Shown: positions 9,715 through 19,239 of the stretch, piece after piece
Layout of the letters: each line of letters opens with the position of its first letter
How positions within the stretch are numbered: position 1 is the stretch's first letter
Origin: Geminocystis herdmanii PCC 6308
GTDB lineage: Bacteria; Cyanobacteriota; Cyanobacteriia; Cyanobacteriales; Cyanobacteriaceae
DNA: 64,000 nucleotides
Direction of reading: 5' to 3'
Assembly: GCF_000332235.1 (NCBI RefSeq)
Contig: NZ_CM001775.1
Coordinates: 923,630-987,629 of the forward strand
Notes under the pieces: generated by a model
Seen by the model: the letters and a program-made list of their open reading frames with translations, nothing else
What the model was told of the DNA's origin: nothing
Database searches by the model: none
Position numbers and translations under genes: made by a program

Positions 9715-12318
9715 TTATTGATCGAAACTACGAATGAAAGACTCCTGTTTAAGAACCACAAATTGAGGAGTTAAAGGAGGTAACTTTTTAGGATCATTAA
9801 AGTCTGGATCATAATCCCAGTTTCTGATCGGTGCATTATAACCCGGACCCCATAAACCGCTCACATAAAGAGGTTTAGAGATACTAACAAACGATCCCCG
9901 ATACGTCCAAGTTCTGTTAGTCCAATTTTCGGCAAAACGAGGATAATTCTCTAAACCGCCGTTATAACCTGTATCACTAGAATTTACAGTGCTAATATCT
10001 GTTCCTCCAAGAACCGCCGCATTAAAAGTTGTATCCCTAGCATCAACCCTGCTTGGGACAGAACAGCCAGTTCCCCCTTCATGATTAATAGCTATATCAT
10101 TGTTTAGACAAGCATTAGAAAGAGCGTTAAAAGAATCAGCAAGGATAGAAGCAGGTTGTCTATTAGTGCTGCTAGTGAGAGGATCGGTATTTTGTTTTCT
10201 AACGTTGTTATAATCTCCTTGAACGTAAATAGCCTGATCTGAAGCAATGGTTAAACCCGTAGGGTCTGGGTGATTAGTGGTTTGAGCTAAACCAAATAAT
10301 TGTTGTCCTCTAACGAAGGCAAAACCATAGGGACTTGTTAGCAATGATGCCTTACGAGTTGTGGCACTATCATCAACTCTAGCGTGAATAACCATACCTC
10401 CTTCTGTGTCATCCTTCGCCGCTAAACCAAGACGTTGAAAAGAATTGACAGGGGCACTATTATCAGGCTCTTCAGAGACATAAAGTAAATTTGCCGTTGA
10501 AGTAAGAGTTGTTCCATTTAGATACTTTCCATCACGATTCCAGATAGCTAAACTTTGGATATTTAACTGTAATAGTCTCATCTCTCGGTTGCCTTCTCTG
10601 ACATTAACATAACGGAAAGGTGTTGTGTGACCACTCGCATCTCGTCCCACTTCTAAGATCGGGGCAGCCACAAAACAACGCCCTGTTAAACCTGCTATTT
10701 GTTGAGGAGTCATGTTCCTGATATTATTCCATTCGGTAGTTGTAAAACCGCTAGGAGCCGTTGAGGGGAAATTAAGAGGATTAATAAGAGGAGTAGTTGG
10801 ATAAGTAACACTATGACTAGGATTTGTCTGTCTTGAGAATGAGGCAAAACTCAGGGGTTGATCTTGAGATTGGATTCTGTTGACAAGATAATCTTGAACT
10901 TTATTCGCTAAAGTATTTTTTTGAGCTGCAGTTAAACCGTTCCACCAATTAGCAACCTGCGTAAAAGTGTTATCCAATGTATTTCTGTTTGTGGAGTTTA
11001 AAGCATTCCTCCAACTAGCTAAAATCGGATCTGTTAAGTGAGGATTTGTTAGGGGAACTGGGGTACAAATATTATAATCACCGGCAGGAATAGCGGCTAA
11101 ATCTGCTCCCACCATAACAGGTTGTCTTAAACTTTTTCGTTGAGCTTCTGTCAGCTCAACTTCCACAGGAGTTGTGGGACTTCGATCGATCGCTGTGATT
11201 TCAAAAGGAACTGTATTTAAGTAGTTAGCATTGGAAGTCGCTCTAGGTTTAAATGTAATGCGAATATCAGCTTTCTCATAATATTCCCCAGGCTTCCCAT
11301 CCTTCCCTTCCTTACTTAAAATACTCGGTTCGGGAATAGAAACAGGGGCATCTGTCCTCACTTTTATTTGACTTCCCCAGTTGTCTGCGATCTTCTGAGG
11401 ATCCATTGGATTTGGAGTTTGAGCAGTGCTACCTGATCCCCATCGAAGTAAATTTTTTAAGAAACTACCATTGGGATCTGGTAAAGCAGTAGATATTTTA
11501 ACTCTTCCATCAGGAAATGTTTGAGTGGGGAAGTGTTTCCGGCGACTATAAATATCTTTAACTGTAGTTACTTGACCTTTAATGTCCAAACTCACATTAC
11601 TACCTAAAAATAGATCACCATTGGTATGTACAGGACCACTTAGAGTCATGGCGGCACCGGGGAAAATCTCTAAATCATCTACATAGAAGGTGGCGAACTG
11701 AAACATAGGTATTAAACGACTTTTCACATCCATTTGTATAATCGCCGTTGCTTGTTTCCCATCGGATTTATTATTTATATCATCTTTAAAACTAAGGGCA
11801 TAAATAGAATGCCCCACTTCTAGCATGGATAAACCTTGATAAGCATCTCCTTGAGGTACTATTCCCACAACTCCTTCACCTCCATTTTTTTCCGTTACAT
11901 AGGTAGTAACTAAGGTATCACTCTTATCGGGGGATTCTATGCGTTTTTCTTCACAAGCAAAATCTCCTGAACCTTTATTAGCTCCAGAAATAAAACAGGC
12001 ATCAGCTTTATTGGGAGAAGTACCTTTGGGAGTTCCATAATTTAAAAATATTTCTCTGAGTTTATTTGCTCGAATATTTAACGCTGATTCTGCCGCATAA
12101 AACCCCGTATTGCTACTAGCTAAAGCGGTGGTGGTTTCCTGTTCCGATTGATTAATAGTTTTAGCATATAATGCCATAAGTCCACTTAAAGCCAGAACAA
12201 TGCCGATGGCAACCACTAAAATATAACCCTGTTGTTGATTTGATTTGCCATTACCTTGAGCTGTTAGCAGATGGAAAAGAAGTAAATTTTTAGGAGAAAA
12301 ATTGCGGTTAGTTTTCAT
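9715..12318 (-). CDS. hpsA: HpsA-like pseudopilin / large surface protein
   Basis: An 867-residue protein at the 3' end of a four-gene pseudopilin operon. The N-terminus has a leader ending QQQG followed by YILVVAIGIVLALSGLMALYA, a pilin-like helix, but it lacks the Glu at position +5 that most pilins have. The remainder is a large extracellular part with PSSA/VWA-free, Ser/Thr/Asn-rich sequence and repeated short motifs. Size, leader and position match HpsA of the hormogonium polysaccharide secretion locus, named in filamentous cyanobacteria. Here it more likely serves a polysaccharide- or motility-related pseudopilus. Confidence 0.75.
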   Translation of the reverse strand: MKTNRNFSPKNLLLFHLLTAQGNGKSNQQQGYILVVAIGIVLALSGLMALYAKTINQSEQETTTALASSNTGFYAAESALNIRANKLREIFLNYGTPKGTSPNKADACFISGANKGSGDFACEEKRIESPDKSDTLVTTYVTEKNGGEGVVGIVPQGDAYQGLSMLEVGHSIYALSFKDDINNKSDGKQATAIIQMDVKSRLIPMFQFATFYVDDLEIFPGAAMTLSGPVHTNGDLFLGSNVSLDIKGQVTTVKDIYSRRKHFPTQTFPDGRVKISTALPDPNGSFLKNLLRWGSGSTAQTPNPMDPQKIADNWGSQIKVRTDAPVSIPEPSILSKEGKDGKPGEYYEKADIRITFKPRATSNANYLNTVPFEITAIDRSPTTPVEVELTEAQRKSLRQPVMVGADLAAIPAGDYNICTPVPLTNPHLTDPILASWRNALNSTNRNTLDNTFTQVANWWNGLTAAQKNTLANKVQDYLVNRIQSQDQPLSFASFSRQTNPSHSVTYPTTPLINPLNFPSTAPSGFTTTEWNNIRNMTPQQIAGLTGRCFVAAPILEVGRDASGHTTPFRYVNVREGNREMRLLQLNIQSLAIWNRDGKYLNGTTLTSTANLLYVSEEPDNSAPVNSFQRLGLAAKDDTEGGMVIHARVDDSATTRKASLLTSPYGFAFVRGQQLFGLAQTTNHPDPTGLTIASDQAIYVQGDYNNVRKQNTDPLTSSTNRQPASILADSFNALSNACLNNDIAINHEGGTGCSVPSRVDARDTTFNAAVLGGTDISTVNSSDTGYNGGLENYPRFAENWTNRTWTYRGSFVSISKPLYVSGLWGPGYNAPIRNWDYDPDFNDPKKLPPLTPQFVVLKQESFIRSFDQ

Positions 12319-12399
12319 AATGTTTTTTGTGATTTAATAATAAAAATTTTAAGTGTAAATAATTTTGCAATAAGATTTTTCTTGTGTTAAATGGGGATT

Positions 12400-12521
12400 C
12401 AATACTGTTCGGTTAGTCGCTCAAGTTATTTTGTCCGCCCCTAAATCCCCAATACTGGGGACTTTCACCAAGTTTGATTCCCCCAAGGTTGGGGGCAGGG
12501 GCTTAACCGAGGAATATTGTC
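12400..12521. mobile_element. MITE family C copy 2 (hpsA-hpsB gap)
   Basis: An element of about 122 bp opening CAATACTGTTCGGTTA and closing TAACCGAGGAATATTGTC, flanked by the direct repeat TGGGGATT (12392-12399 and 12522-12529). Inside is a palindrome of CCCCCAAGG/TTGGGGG type that may fold as a hairpin in the operon transcript. The element separates hpsB from hpsA. Confidence 0.8.
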
Positions 12522-12553
12522 TGGGGATTAAATCATCTTTTTTCATGGCATTG

Positions 12554-13480
12554 TTAGTTAATGGTGTTACGGGGGAAGAATTTTTGAGACATAGTCAAAT
12601 TTTCTTCATTTAATTGTTTTTTCTGATGGTCATTTCCCTTTTGTTTAACCGTGGCTTTGACATCGATCGCTCTTATGTTTTCAAATTTGTAACCAATGGG
12701 AGCAGTGTTACAATTCGTTGGTGTGCCAGTGTCAGGAATTCCTTTACATTCAGAGAAAAAAGTCGTTCCACTATTATTTCGACTTTCGATCGTGGCAACA
12801 ATATTCAGCTTTTCCACATATTCCACTAACTTAAAGGTGTTATTATCATTGACAGTTAAGGTGAGAGTATTATCTTTTACCTCATACTTTCTCTTATCCA
12901 TTAAATAAATTGAACTATTGGGGGGATAATCGTTAGCCCAAGTGGTACTAGCTATGGTAATAGTAGAGATAGGAGGAGAAACACTCGTATCTATATTTTC
13001 TCCTATGTAATCAAAAAATTGCTCTTGCCCTAGACTATTCAATATAGAAGCTCTAATCTTACCACCGTTATTAATTCTGGTATTTTTCCATTCCGTAAGA
13101 GTATCACTATCCTCTTTTACTACGATGGTTGTACTTACCGTATTTTTGTCTAACTGGCTTTCCGGGGTTAAAACTTTGGGTATAATAACTTTTCTTGTGG
13201 TAATTGCCGAAGTCTCATTAGCTGTTCCTGCATTAAAGACTTCTAACTTCACTAAAGGCAAAGGGATAGAAGTATTAGTTAATCCTTGTCCTAACTGTTG
13301 CAGATCGGGACCGATGGTAGCAAAAATAGTTCTCAATCTTTGGTTAACATCTCCTCCCCCTTTATCTAGCACAAAACTTTGTCTCATACTAATAAAACCC
13401 CCTAAGGCAAACCCCAAAATAATCGTTCCCATCACCGTACTGGCGATCATTTCAATGAGGCTAAAACCCTTCGTTATCAT
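12554..13480 (-). CDS. hpsB: HpsB-like minor pseudopilin
   Basis: A 308-residue type IV pilin-like protein. A very short leader MITKG precedes FSLIEMIASTVMGTIILGFALGGF, the classic prepilin peptidase site G|FSLIE with Glu at +5 and a hydrophobic helix. The C-terminal part is a beta-rich periplasmic domain of about 270 residues with one Cys pair (CKG...CNT). It overlaps the upstream pseudopilin gene by 20 nt, so translation is probably coupled. The role is assembly of a pseudopilus together with its neighbours; the Hps name is by analogy. Confidence 0.8.
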   Translation of the reverse strand: MITKGFSLIEMIASTVMGTIILGFALGGFISMRQSFVLDKGGGDVNQRLRTIFATIGPDLQQLGQGLTNTSIPLPLVKLEVFNAGTANETSAITTRKVIIPKVLTPESQLDKNTVSTTIVVKEDSDTLTEWKNTRINNGGKIRASILNSLGQEQFFDYIGENIDTSVSPPISTITIASTTWANDYPPNSSIYLMDKRKYEVKDNTLTLTVNDNNTFKLVEYVEKLNIVATIESRNNSGTTFFSECKGIPDTGTPTNCNTAPIGYKFENIRAIDVKATVKQKGNDHQKKQLNEENLTMSQKFFPRNTIN

Positions 13481-13907
13481 CTATGATAGTGGGGTCTTCA
13501 TTGCTACAGATATTGACAACTACGTTATATTTGTAACCACCAAAATCTTTTCTTCGTCCTTCCGAGAGCGCAAAAGTTGTTGTACCCGGATTGTTGAGGT
13601 TAGTAGTGACGATGGGGGTTACTGATGTTGGTGTTTGCCTGAATTGTGGAATAGTTTCCACCGTAGTATTCCATCGAGCTCTGGTTCCTTCTAAAATCTC
13701 TCTGCTTAAAGAAACTGCACCCGTTACTACTTTTTGTTCTAAATTTTGTATTCGGAGCAACAATAAAAACTGTAAATTAATAGCGAAGGCAATACTTAAA
13801 ATCGTCATGGCTACCATGATTTCTACCAAAGAGAATCCTTCTGGTGGTTTCTTTTTGTGAGTGAGAAGGTAATATTTAAGTTGTGAAGAAAAATTTGGTT
13901 TAGTCAT
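13461..13907 (-). CDS. hpsC: HpsC-like minor pseudopilin
   Basis: A 148-residue prepilin-like protein. A leader of about 25 residues ends PPEG, and the mature part begins FSLVEIMVAMTILSIAFAINLQFLLLL, with Glu at +5 as prepilin peptidase substrates require. A short globular region of about 90 residues follows. Its last codons (DDNEGF) overlap the start of the next pseudopilin gene in another frame. The tight overlap and shared fold place it in the same export or pseudopilus apparatus. Confidence 0.8.
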   Translation of the reverse strand: MTKPNFSSQLKYYLLTHKKKPPEGFSLVEIMVAMTILSIAFAINLQFLLLLRIQNLEQKVVTGAVSLSREILEGTRARWNTTVETIPQFRQTPTSVTPIVTTNLNNPGTTTFALSEGRRKDFGGYKYNVVVNICSNEDPTIIDDNEGF

Positions 13908-13954
13908 CGGGTTTATTTGTGAACAATGGTTTACTTTAAATAATTTACTAATAA

Positions 13955-14731
13955 TTAATTACTAATTGCCCCCCCTTGATTGATAGTTATTGTTTCTTCT
14001 TGTTTAGAATTAACATTTTTAAAAGTTAACGTTAAAGAATTTTTTGGAGTGTTATTTGCGTCTAAAATATAAACGATACCTCGACCATTCACACACATCG
14101 TCCAATTTGGTATATCAGCAGTAAAGGTAGCTAAAGGTTTAATATTATTTTTATCTCTTTTATCTTCGGGTAAAGTTACGTCATCACGATTTCCGCCGAT
14201 ACGACTATTTATTGACCAGTTATCAGCTAATTCCACTACAGCATCTTTTGGCTTACTAATAGGCGCTCCTAATGTAAGAGTCACCGCATCAGGAGTTCCC
14301 AGAATATCAGATTCCGCACCACCTACTGTAATAACGTCTCCCACATTAAACCCTGCGGAGGAGAGAACTTTTATGTCTGCTGTGTTCACTGCATCTTCTG
14401 ATAATTTTGTGACTGAATTACAGCCTCTGGTTTGGGCGATTTCCACCAAAAATTTATTATTTGGTTGATCTGGGTCTGGTGTAATTCTCATGGCAGAAGT
14501 ACTAGCAATTGCTCCATTACGAACTTTTTGTAAAATACCTTGAAATTGATCTTTCCCGTCTATTTCGGCGGTGGACTCTCCTCTTTGTTGTAGAATGGTG
14601 GGAGCAGCGATGGCGGTTAAAATACCAAATACGGCTAAGGTAACAAGGATTTCAATGAGAGTATAACCTTTATTTTTTTGATATTTTAAAAGCCTAGATA
14701 TATTTAGTAGAATTTTTGTTTTTTTTACCAT
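13955..14731 (-). CDS. GspH/FimT-like prepilin, first gene of the Hps-type operon
   Basis: A protein of about 258 residues with a prepilin site KG|YTLIEILVTLAVFGILTAIAAP near residue 24. The start is placed at 14731 because GAGGA lies about 10 nt upstream of that ATG. An in-frame ATG at 14809 would add 26 residues without a visible ribosome site. The C-terminal domain is beta-rich with two cysteines (RGCNS, WTMCVNG). It leads the operon 14731 to 9715. The promoter should lie in 14732-15000, an AT-rich stretch without a motif that can be called. Confidence 0.75.
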   Translation of the reverse strand: MVKKTKILLNISRLLKYQKNKGYTLIEILVTLAVFGILTAIAAPTILQQRGESTAEIDGKDQFQGILQKVRNGAIASTSAMRITPDPDQPNNKFLVEIAQTRGCNSVTKLSEDAVNTADIKVLSSAGFNVGDVITVGGAESDILGTPDAVTLTLGAPISKPKDAVVELADNWSINSRIGGNRDDVTLPEDKRDKNNIKPLATFTADIPNWTMCVNGRGIVYILDANNTPKNSLTLTFKNVNSKQEETITINQGGAISN

Positions 14732-14969
14732 ATATCTTTTGTTCCTCGAATTGCTAGGGATTTTTTTGATCACATTTAGTATATTATAAACCGTTAAATC
14801 ATTAACCATATCAGTACGAATACGGATTTTATTTATAAATTTTATGTAAAGTAAACAGAGAAATTATATTGTTTCCTTAAAAACACTGAATGTATTTTAA
14901 TTAATACCTTGTAAATAAATTGATTTTTTTATGTAGATTTAAAATATTAAACTAGGACTTACCCATTAG

Positions 14970-15066
14970 CTCCCCAACCCCCAACCATGGGGGAGTAGTT
15001 TTCTTTCTACTCCAGAAGATTTGTTTTGTTTGTTCTTATCCCCAGAATTGGGGGAGCAAGGGGGCA
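14970..15066. repeat. CCCCCAA/TTGGGGG palindromic repeats
   Basis: Two G/C-rich palindromic segments (CCCCCAACCATGGGGGAG, and CCCCAGAATTGGGGGAG with CAAGGGGG after it) separated by a T-rich stretch. They resemble the repeat inside MITE C copy 2 and the palindrome inside the restriction enzyme gene at 56292. They sit in the 14810-15339 gap together with a family A MITE; no gene is visible there. Confidence 0.5.
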
Positions 15067-15079
15067 GATACACAAGTTC

Positions 15080-15287
15080 ACCTGAGTTCGACATAAAATC
15101 ATCGGTTAAGATAAGGTATCGGAAAGGGTGTTAGGTATCAGGTAAAGATAAGGTAAAAAAGTTGAACAAAAATTGATTTTATCCAAATTAAATTAAGTAA
15201 TTAATTGATCTAAACAAAGAAATTGTTAACCTGCCACCTGCCACCTGAAACTTATTAACCTCAAGAATTCTTTTATCGAACTGAGGT
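15080..15287. mobile_element. MITE family A copy 3
   Basis: A 208-bp element beginning ACCTGAGTTCGACATAAAAT and ending TATCGAACTGAGGT, flanked by the direct repeat AAGTTC (15074-15079 and 15288-15293). It is nearly the reverse complement of copy 2. It lies about 50 bp upstream of the gene that starts at 15340 and could affect its expression. Confidence 0.85.
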
Positions 15288-15339
15288 AAGTTCATAAATA
15301 TCACCAATAAAAGCTAAAATCCATAAAATTTTTATCATA

Positions 15340-15795
15340 ATGTTATATCTTGCTCAAGTTACTAAAAATATTATGTCAGGGAAGTTAGAGTTACATTTAC
15401 TGGCGGTAGAGGAGTGTAAATTACAATGGACATTTTGTCATGAAAAATTTATTTCTTTTCAAGACGATGCCCAAACTTTCTCTGAGGGATTATTATTATT
15501 GGTCGAGTTGGACGATCGAGATCAAATTATTCGATGTAGAGATGCGAAGGATTGGGTATTAAAAATAGTCAGGGAATATTTAGTAGAAGGAAATATTAAT
15601 ACAAATATCAATGTTTCTGAAGAACAAATCCGTATCGAAAAATGGCGACAGGAATTAACATCTCAAAGTCAAGATTTAACGAGAATACGCCTAGAAATTG
15701 AAACGAGACGGGAAGAATTACAGGAGTTAGAACAAAATTTACACCTAGAAAAAGAAAAACTAAAATCTTTTAATGATCGGGAAAATAAAATTTAG
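15340..15795 (+). CDS. Conserved hypothetical protein with C-terminal coiled coil
   Basis: A 151-residue protein with no recognised catalytic motif. Residues 1-80 form a mixed alpha/beta region (KLELHLLAVEECKLQWTFC, GLLLLVELDDRDQIIRCRDAKDWVL). The last 60 residues are strongly charged and heptad-like (RIRLEIETRREELQELEQNL), a predicted coiled coil. It ends 1 nt before the prmC start, so the two are probably co-transcribed. It may be a cyanobacteria-specific protein; the function is not known. Confidence 0.65.
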   Translation: MLYLAQVTKNIMSGKLELHLLAVEECKLQWTFCHEKFISFQDDAQTFSEGLLLLVELDDRDQIIRCRDAKDWVLKIVREYLVEGNINTNINVSEEQIRIEKWRQELTSQSQDLTRIRLEIETRREELQELEQNLHLEKEKLKSFNDRENKI

Positions 15796-15796
15796 T

Positions 15797-16726
15797 ATGA
15801 CTTTGTTAAATTATCCATTTTTTATTGCTCATTTACCATTATTAGACTGGTATCAAAGGGCAAAACAGGAAACTATTATTAATGATATTCCCTTATTTGA
15901 ATTGGAATATTTATTAACAGAATTAACTACTTTAAATAAACTGAATTTAAAGTTAAATAGTTTTTCCGATAATCAACAAATAAAGAGTAAAATATCCTTT
16001 GAAGAGTTACAAAAGTTATGGCTTTTAAGGATAGAAAAACGTTGCCCAATTCAATATTTAATTGGTGAGTGTCACTGGCGCAATTTTACTTTAAAAGTTA
16101 CCCCAGATGTGTTGATTCCTCGTCCTGAAACGGAGTTATTGATCGATCGAGCTTTACAATTAACTAGGGAATATCCCCATTTAAGAACGGGAAATTGGTT
16201 AGATTTGGGAACAGGTAGCGGTGCGATCGCCATAGCCTTGGCGGATATTTTTCCCGAAGCCACAATTTACGCAGTGGATAAGAGTGAAAAAGCCCTAAAA
16301 ATTGCCCAAGAAAACGCCTTTAAATTAGGTTTTTCTCAGAGAATTAAATTTTATCATGGCTCATGGTTTAACCCTATTCATGGGCTTAAAAATAGCTGTA
16401 GCGGTATCATTTCTAATCCTCCCTATATTCCCTCAAAATTGGTTTTAGAATTACAACCAGAAGTAGTTAATCATGAACCAAAAATTGCTTTAGATGGTGG
16501 AGAAGATGGGCTAAATGATATTCGAGAATTAATTAATAATGCTTCTGATTATCTCATTAGCAATGGGTTTTTTTTATTAGAAATTATGGCAGGACAAGGA
16601 GAAATAGTCAAGGATTTATTACTCAAAAATGGTCAATATTATAATATTGAAATTGAGAAAGATTTAGCTAATTTAGAGAGGATTTCGATCGCACAGCGCC
16701 GTTTCACTACCGTACAATCTGATTAA
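15797..16726 (+). CDS. prmC: Release factor glutamine methyltransferase PrmC
   Basis: PrmC methylates the Gln of the GGQ motif in RF1 and RF2. The SAM site is LDLGTGSGAIAIALA, and the catalytic NPPY sits in IISNPPYIPS. IPRPETELL is the family's other hallmark. The start at 15797 (MTLLNYPFF) is preferred; an ATG eight codons upstream overlaps the previous gene. The target prfB lies about 5 kb downstream, which is probably coincidence. Confidence 0.95.
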   Translation: MTLLNYPFFIAHLPLLDWYQRAKQETIINDIPLFELEYLLTELTTLNKLNLKLNSFSDNQQIKSKISFEELQKLWLLRIEKRCPIQYLIGECHWRNFTLKVTPDVLIPRPETELLIDRALQLTREYPHLRTGNWLDLGTGSGAIAIALADIFPEATIYAVDKSEKALKIAQENAFKLGFSQRIKFYHGSWFNPIHGLKNSCSGIISNPPYIPSKLVLELQPEVVNHEPKIALDGGEDGLNDIRELINNASDYLISNGFFLLEIMAGQGEIVKDLLLKNGQYYNIEIEKDLANLERISIAQRRFTTVQSD

Positions 16727-16805
16727 GCAAGAACGCATTTAATGATAAACGGGGATGAAAATAGCTTAAAATGTTAGGTAATAAATCAATTACATTAACA
16801 TCGTT

Positions 16806-17648
16806 TTGCGAACAGACACCATCTTTTACCAACTATTTCTGATTTTTCCGAATCTTCTATTTGAATTACTCAAGCAACCACCCATAGAAGGTTATCAATT
16901 TTCCTCACGGGAAATCAAAGAATTAGCAAGACGCTTTGACGGTATTTTTTTACCCCCAGAGGGAGAAGTCGATCGAGTAATTTACTTTATCGAAGTACAA
17001 TTTCAAGAAAAAGAAGACTTTTGGTGGCGTTTTTTAACAGAAATCTTTGTTTATTTGGGGCAATATCAACCTGACAACAATTGGCAGGGTGTGGCGTTGT
17101 TTTCCACTCGAAAACTAGATTTGGGATTACCACGTCAATATCAAGGTTTATTAGATAATGGGCAAATCAAAATCTTCTATTTAGATGAATTGGAAATCTC
17201 CGAAACATCATCCATAGAATTAGAAATTGTCTCCTTAATTGTGGGAAAAGATAGCGAGGCAATTCCTAAAGCTCAAAAAGCGGTGACTAAAAGTCAACAA
17301 ACCATTGATAATGCCAATGAGCAAAGAAAAATCTTAGAATTGATACAAACAGTTTTAGTCTATAAACTCAATCAACTTACAAGGGAGGAAATCGAATCCA
17401 TGTTTACTTTAGATGATTTAAGACAAACTCGATATTTTCAGGATGTTAAACAAGAAGGTATCCAAGAGGGTATTGAGAAAGAAATTAGCTTAGTTATTCG
17501 TTTACTGAAGCGAAAATTAGGTAATGTATCTCCTGATTTAGAGTTAAAAATCCGTAATTTATCATTAGAAACCTTAGAAGATTTGGGGGAAGCGTTATTA
17601 GATTTTTCTTCGTCACAAGATTTAATTTCTTGGCTTAATTCTCATTAG
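16806..17648 (+). CDS. Rpn-family (PD-(D/E)XK nuclease / putative transposase) protein
   Basis: A 280-residue protein of the Rpn/YhgA-like group common in cyanobacteria. DTIFYQLFLIFPNLLFELL opens the family. RRFDGIFLP with Asp and YFIEVQFQEKEDFWWRFLTE with E-x-Q form the PD-(D/E)XK-like core. The C-terminal LLKRKLGNVSPDLELKIRNL resembles the DUF4351 tail. Family members include recombination-promoting nucleases; many cyanobacterial copies are uncharacterised. It starts with TTG (MRTDTIF), which matches the family N-terminus. A repeat-rich gap follows. Confidence 0.8.
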   Translation: MRTDTIFYQLFLIFPNLLFELLKQPPIEGYQFSSREIKELARRFDGIFLPPEGEVDRVIYFIEVQFQEKEDFWWRFLTEIFVYLGQYQPDNNWQGVALFSTRKLDLGLPRQYQGLLDNGQIKIFYLDELEISETSSIELEIVSLIVGKDSEAIPKAQKAVTKSQQTIDNANEQRKILELIQTVLVYKLNQLTREEIESMFTLDDLRQTRYFQDVKQEGIQEGIEKEISLVIRLLKRKLGNVSPDLELKIRNLSLETLEDLGEALLDFSSSQDLISWLNSH

Positions 17649-17951
17649 TTTTCTCCAAAAATTTGTATAATAAGGTTTAAAAACCTTACTAAAAAAAATG
17701 TTTTATTTTTTCTGGAGAAATTGACTCATACCTCGATCACGAAGTGGCACTGCACGATCGAACTTTAATATATATTCACCACAGGAATAATTTGATATTG
17801 ATGAAGACTGGGAATAGGAAAGCATATCTTTATACCATAAAGTTGTGATATTGACAAGTATATTCTAATAAGGCAGTAAGAATTGATTTACCATTTTTCT
17901 TCACATTATCCCCCTATTTAGGATTACTTAGATTTCAAGGGATCGATATAA
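17649..17951. other. Intergenic stretch with a dispersed CGATCACGAAGTGGC repeat
   Basis: No gene is visible. An AAGGTTT/AAACCTT inverted repeat lies at 17672-17687 without a following T-run. At 17734-17762 is the palindrome-like repeat CGATCACGAAGTGGCACTGC-ACGATCGAA, which recurs inside the coding region at 41176-41203. The rest is AT-rich. Confidence 0.5.
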
Positions 17952-17993
17952 TTGAGTAAATATATCTATCACCTCTATTCATCTAAAAATTTA

Positions 17994-19001
17994 ATGCAAA
18001 CTCTCTCTCTCAACCAAATATCATCAGCATACAATAGTATTGTACTAAAACCTTTACCTTACCAACGTCCGTTACTAATGATTGGTCATGGTACAAGAGA
18101 TGAGCAAGGTCGTCAAGTGTTTATGGATTTTGTCCACACTTATCAAGAATTAGATCGATCGCGCCCCGTAATACCTTGTTTTTTGGAATTAACCGAACCC
18201 AACATCATGGAAGGAGTCGAATATTGTGTTAATCAGGGTTATACCGATATTTCCGCTTTGCCAATATTGTTATTTGCCGCCCGTCATAATAAATTTGATG
18301 TGACAAATGAACTCGATCGAACTCGTCTTAAATATCCTCAGCTACAGTTTCATTATGGGCGACACTTTGGCATTACCCCCAGTATCATCAATTTATGGCA
18401 GAATCGTCTTGCACAGCTCGATCGACCAGAAAACAACCCCCATAATATTTCGAGAGCAGAAACCGTATTGTTATTTATTGGTAGGGGATCAAGTGATCCC
18501 GATGCTAACGGCGATGTCTATAAACTAGCCCGAATTTTATGGGAAGGTAGCGGATATAATACCGTAGAAACTTGTTTTATTGGCATTACCCACCCTCGCC
18601 TAGAAGAAGGATTCCGCCGTGCGCTTTTATATCAACCGAAAAGAATCATTGTTCTACCTTACTTCCTTTTCATGGGCGCTTTGATGAAAAAAATATATAC
18701 CATTTCCGAAGAACATCAACAGAAATATCCCGACATCGACATAACTTGTTTACCCGAAATGGGCATTCAATCAGAATTACTAGAGTTGATTAGGGAAAGG
18801 GAAATAGAAACCCACTTAGGGGAAGTAAAAATGAACTGTGAAATGTGTAAATTCCGCCTCAACGCCCTAGCCAACGATGATCACCATCATCACCACCACG
18901 ATCATGATCACCATAACGGACACCATCATCATCACCATGATAACAGCGATCCCTTAATAGATCCGATCGACTACCATAAACGCATCTGGCAAACCCCATA
19001 A
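17994..19001 (+). CDS. Long-form sirohydrochlorin/cobalt chelatase CbiX (SirB-like)
   Basis: A protein of about 335 residues with two CbiX-type domains: [14 protein letters not shown] with [11 protein letters not shown] in the first, and [15 protein letters not shown] with [12 protein letters not shown] in the second. The chelatase inserts Co or Fe into sirohydrochlorin for cobalamin or sirohaem. The C-terminus holds MNCEMC, an MxCxxC motif, followed by runs of up to six histidines. Both features are reported in CbiX-L enzymes, where they relate to an Fe-S centre and metal handling. The start is set at ATG 17994; an upstream TTG at 17952 is possible. The leading His-poor region is otherwise normal. 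Confidence 0.85.
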   Translation: MQTLSLNQISSAYNSIVLKPLPYQRPLLMIGHGTRDEQGRQVFMDFVHTYQELDRSRPVIPCFLELTEPNIMEGVEYCVNQGYTDISALPILLFAARHNKFDVTNELDRTRLKYPQLQFHYGRHFGITPSIINLWQNRLAQLDRPENNPHNISRAETVLLFIGRGSSDPDANGDVYKLARILWEGSGYNTVETCFIGITHPRLEEGFRRALLYQPKRIIVLPYFLFMGALMKKIYTISEEHQQKYPDIDITCLPEMGIQSELLELIREREIETHLGEVKMNCEMCKFRLNALANDDHHHHHHDHDHHNGHHHHHHDNSDPLIDPIDYHKRIWQTP

Positions 19002-19239
19002 CTACTGACAATTAATTTGTAGGTTGGGTTGAGGAAACGAAACCCAACAAAAAACTGAGTGAAGCAGAAGAAAAATGATGATAGTTCGACTTCGCTGACT
19101 AACCGAGAGGGGAAAATTATTAGTCAAGATACAGTTTTTTCATCTTCACAGAAACTGTCGAAGGTAAAACTATCAATAAACAGATTAATAGAATTTATGG
19201 TGTTCAAAATGTCGTTAAGAAAGTCTTTTACACTCGTTT
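19002..19239. other. Intergenic stretch with TTGGGTT palindrome and possible decayed frame
   Basis: The palindrome GTAGGTTGGGTT...AACCCAACA lies at 19019-19049. Beyond it a short plus-strand frame (INRIYGVQNVVKKVFYTRF) ends near 19250 and could be the tail of a lost gene, but it has no start and no clear family. Nothing else was recognised. Confidence 0.4.

Noticed and set aside
12431-12829. Plus-strand short frames opposite hpsB and in the hpsA-hpsB gap
   Set aside because: They are antisense to a clear pseudopilin gene or within MITE C copy 2, and have no ribosome site.
14732-15079. Possible riboswitch upstream of the pseudopilin operon
   Set aside because: The structured part is made of dispersed CCCCCAA palindromes shared with other loci, and no known aptamer core was recognised.
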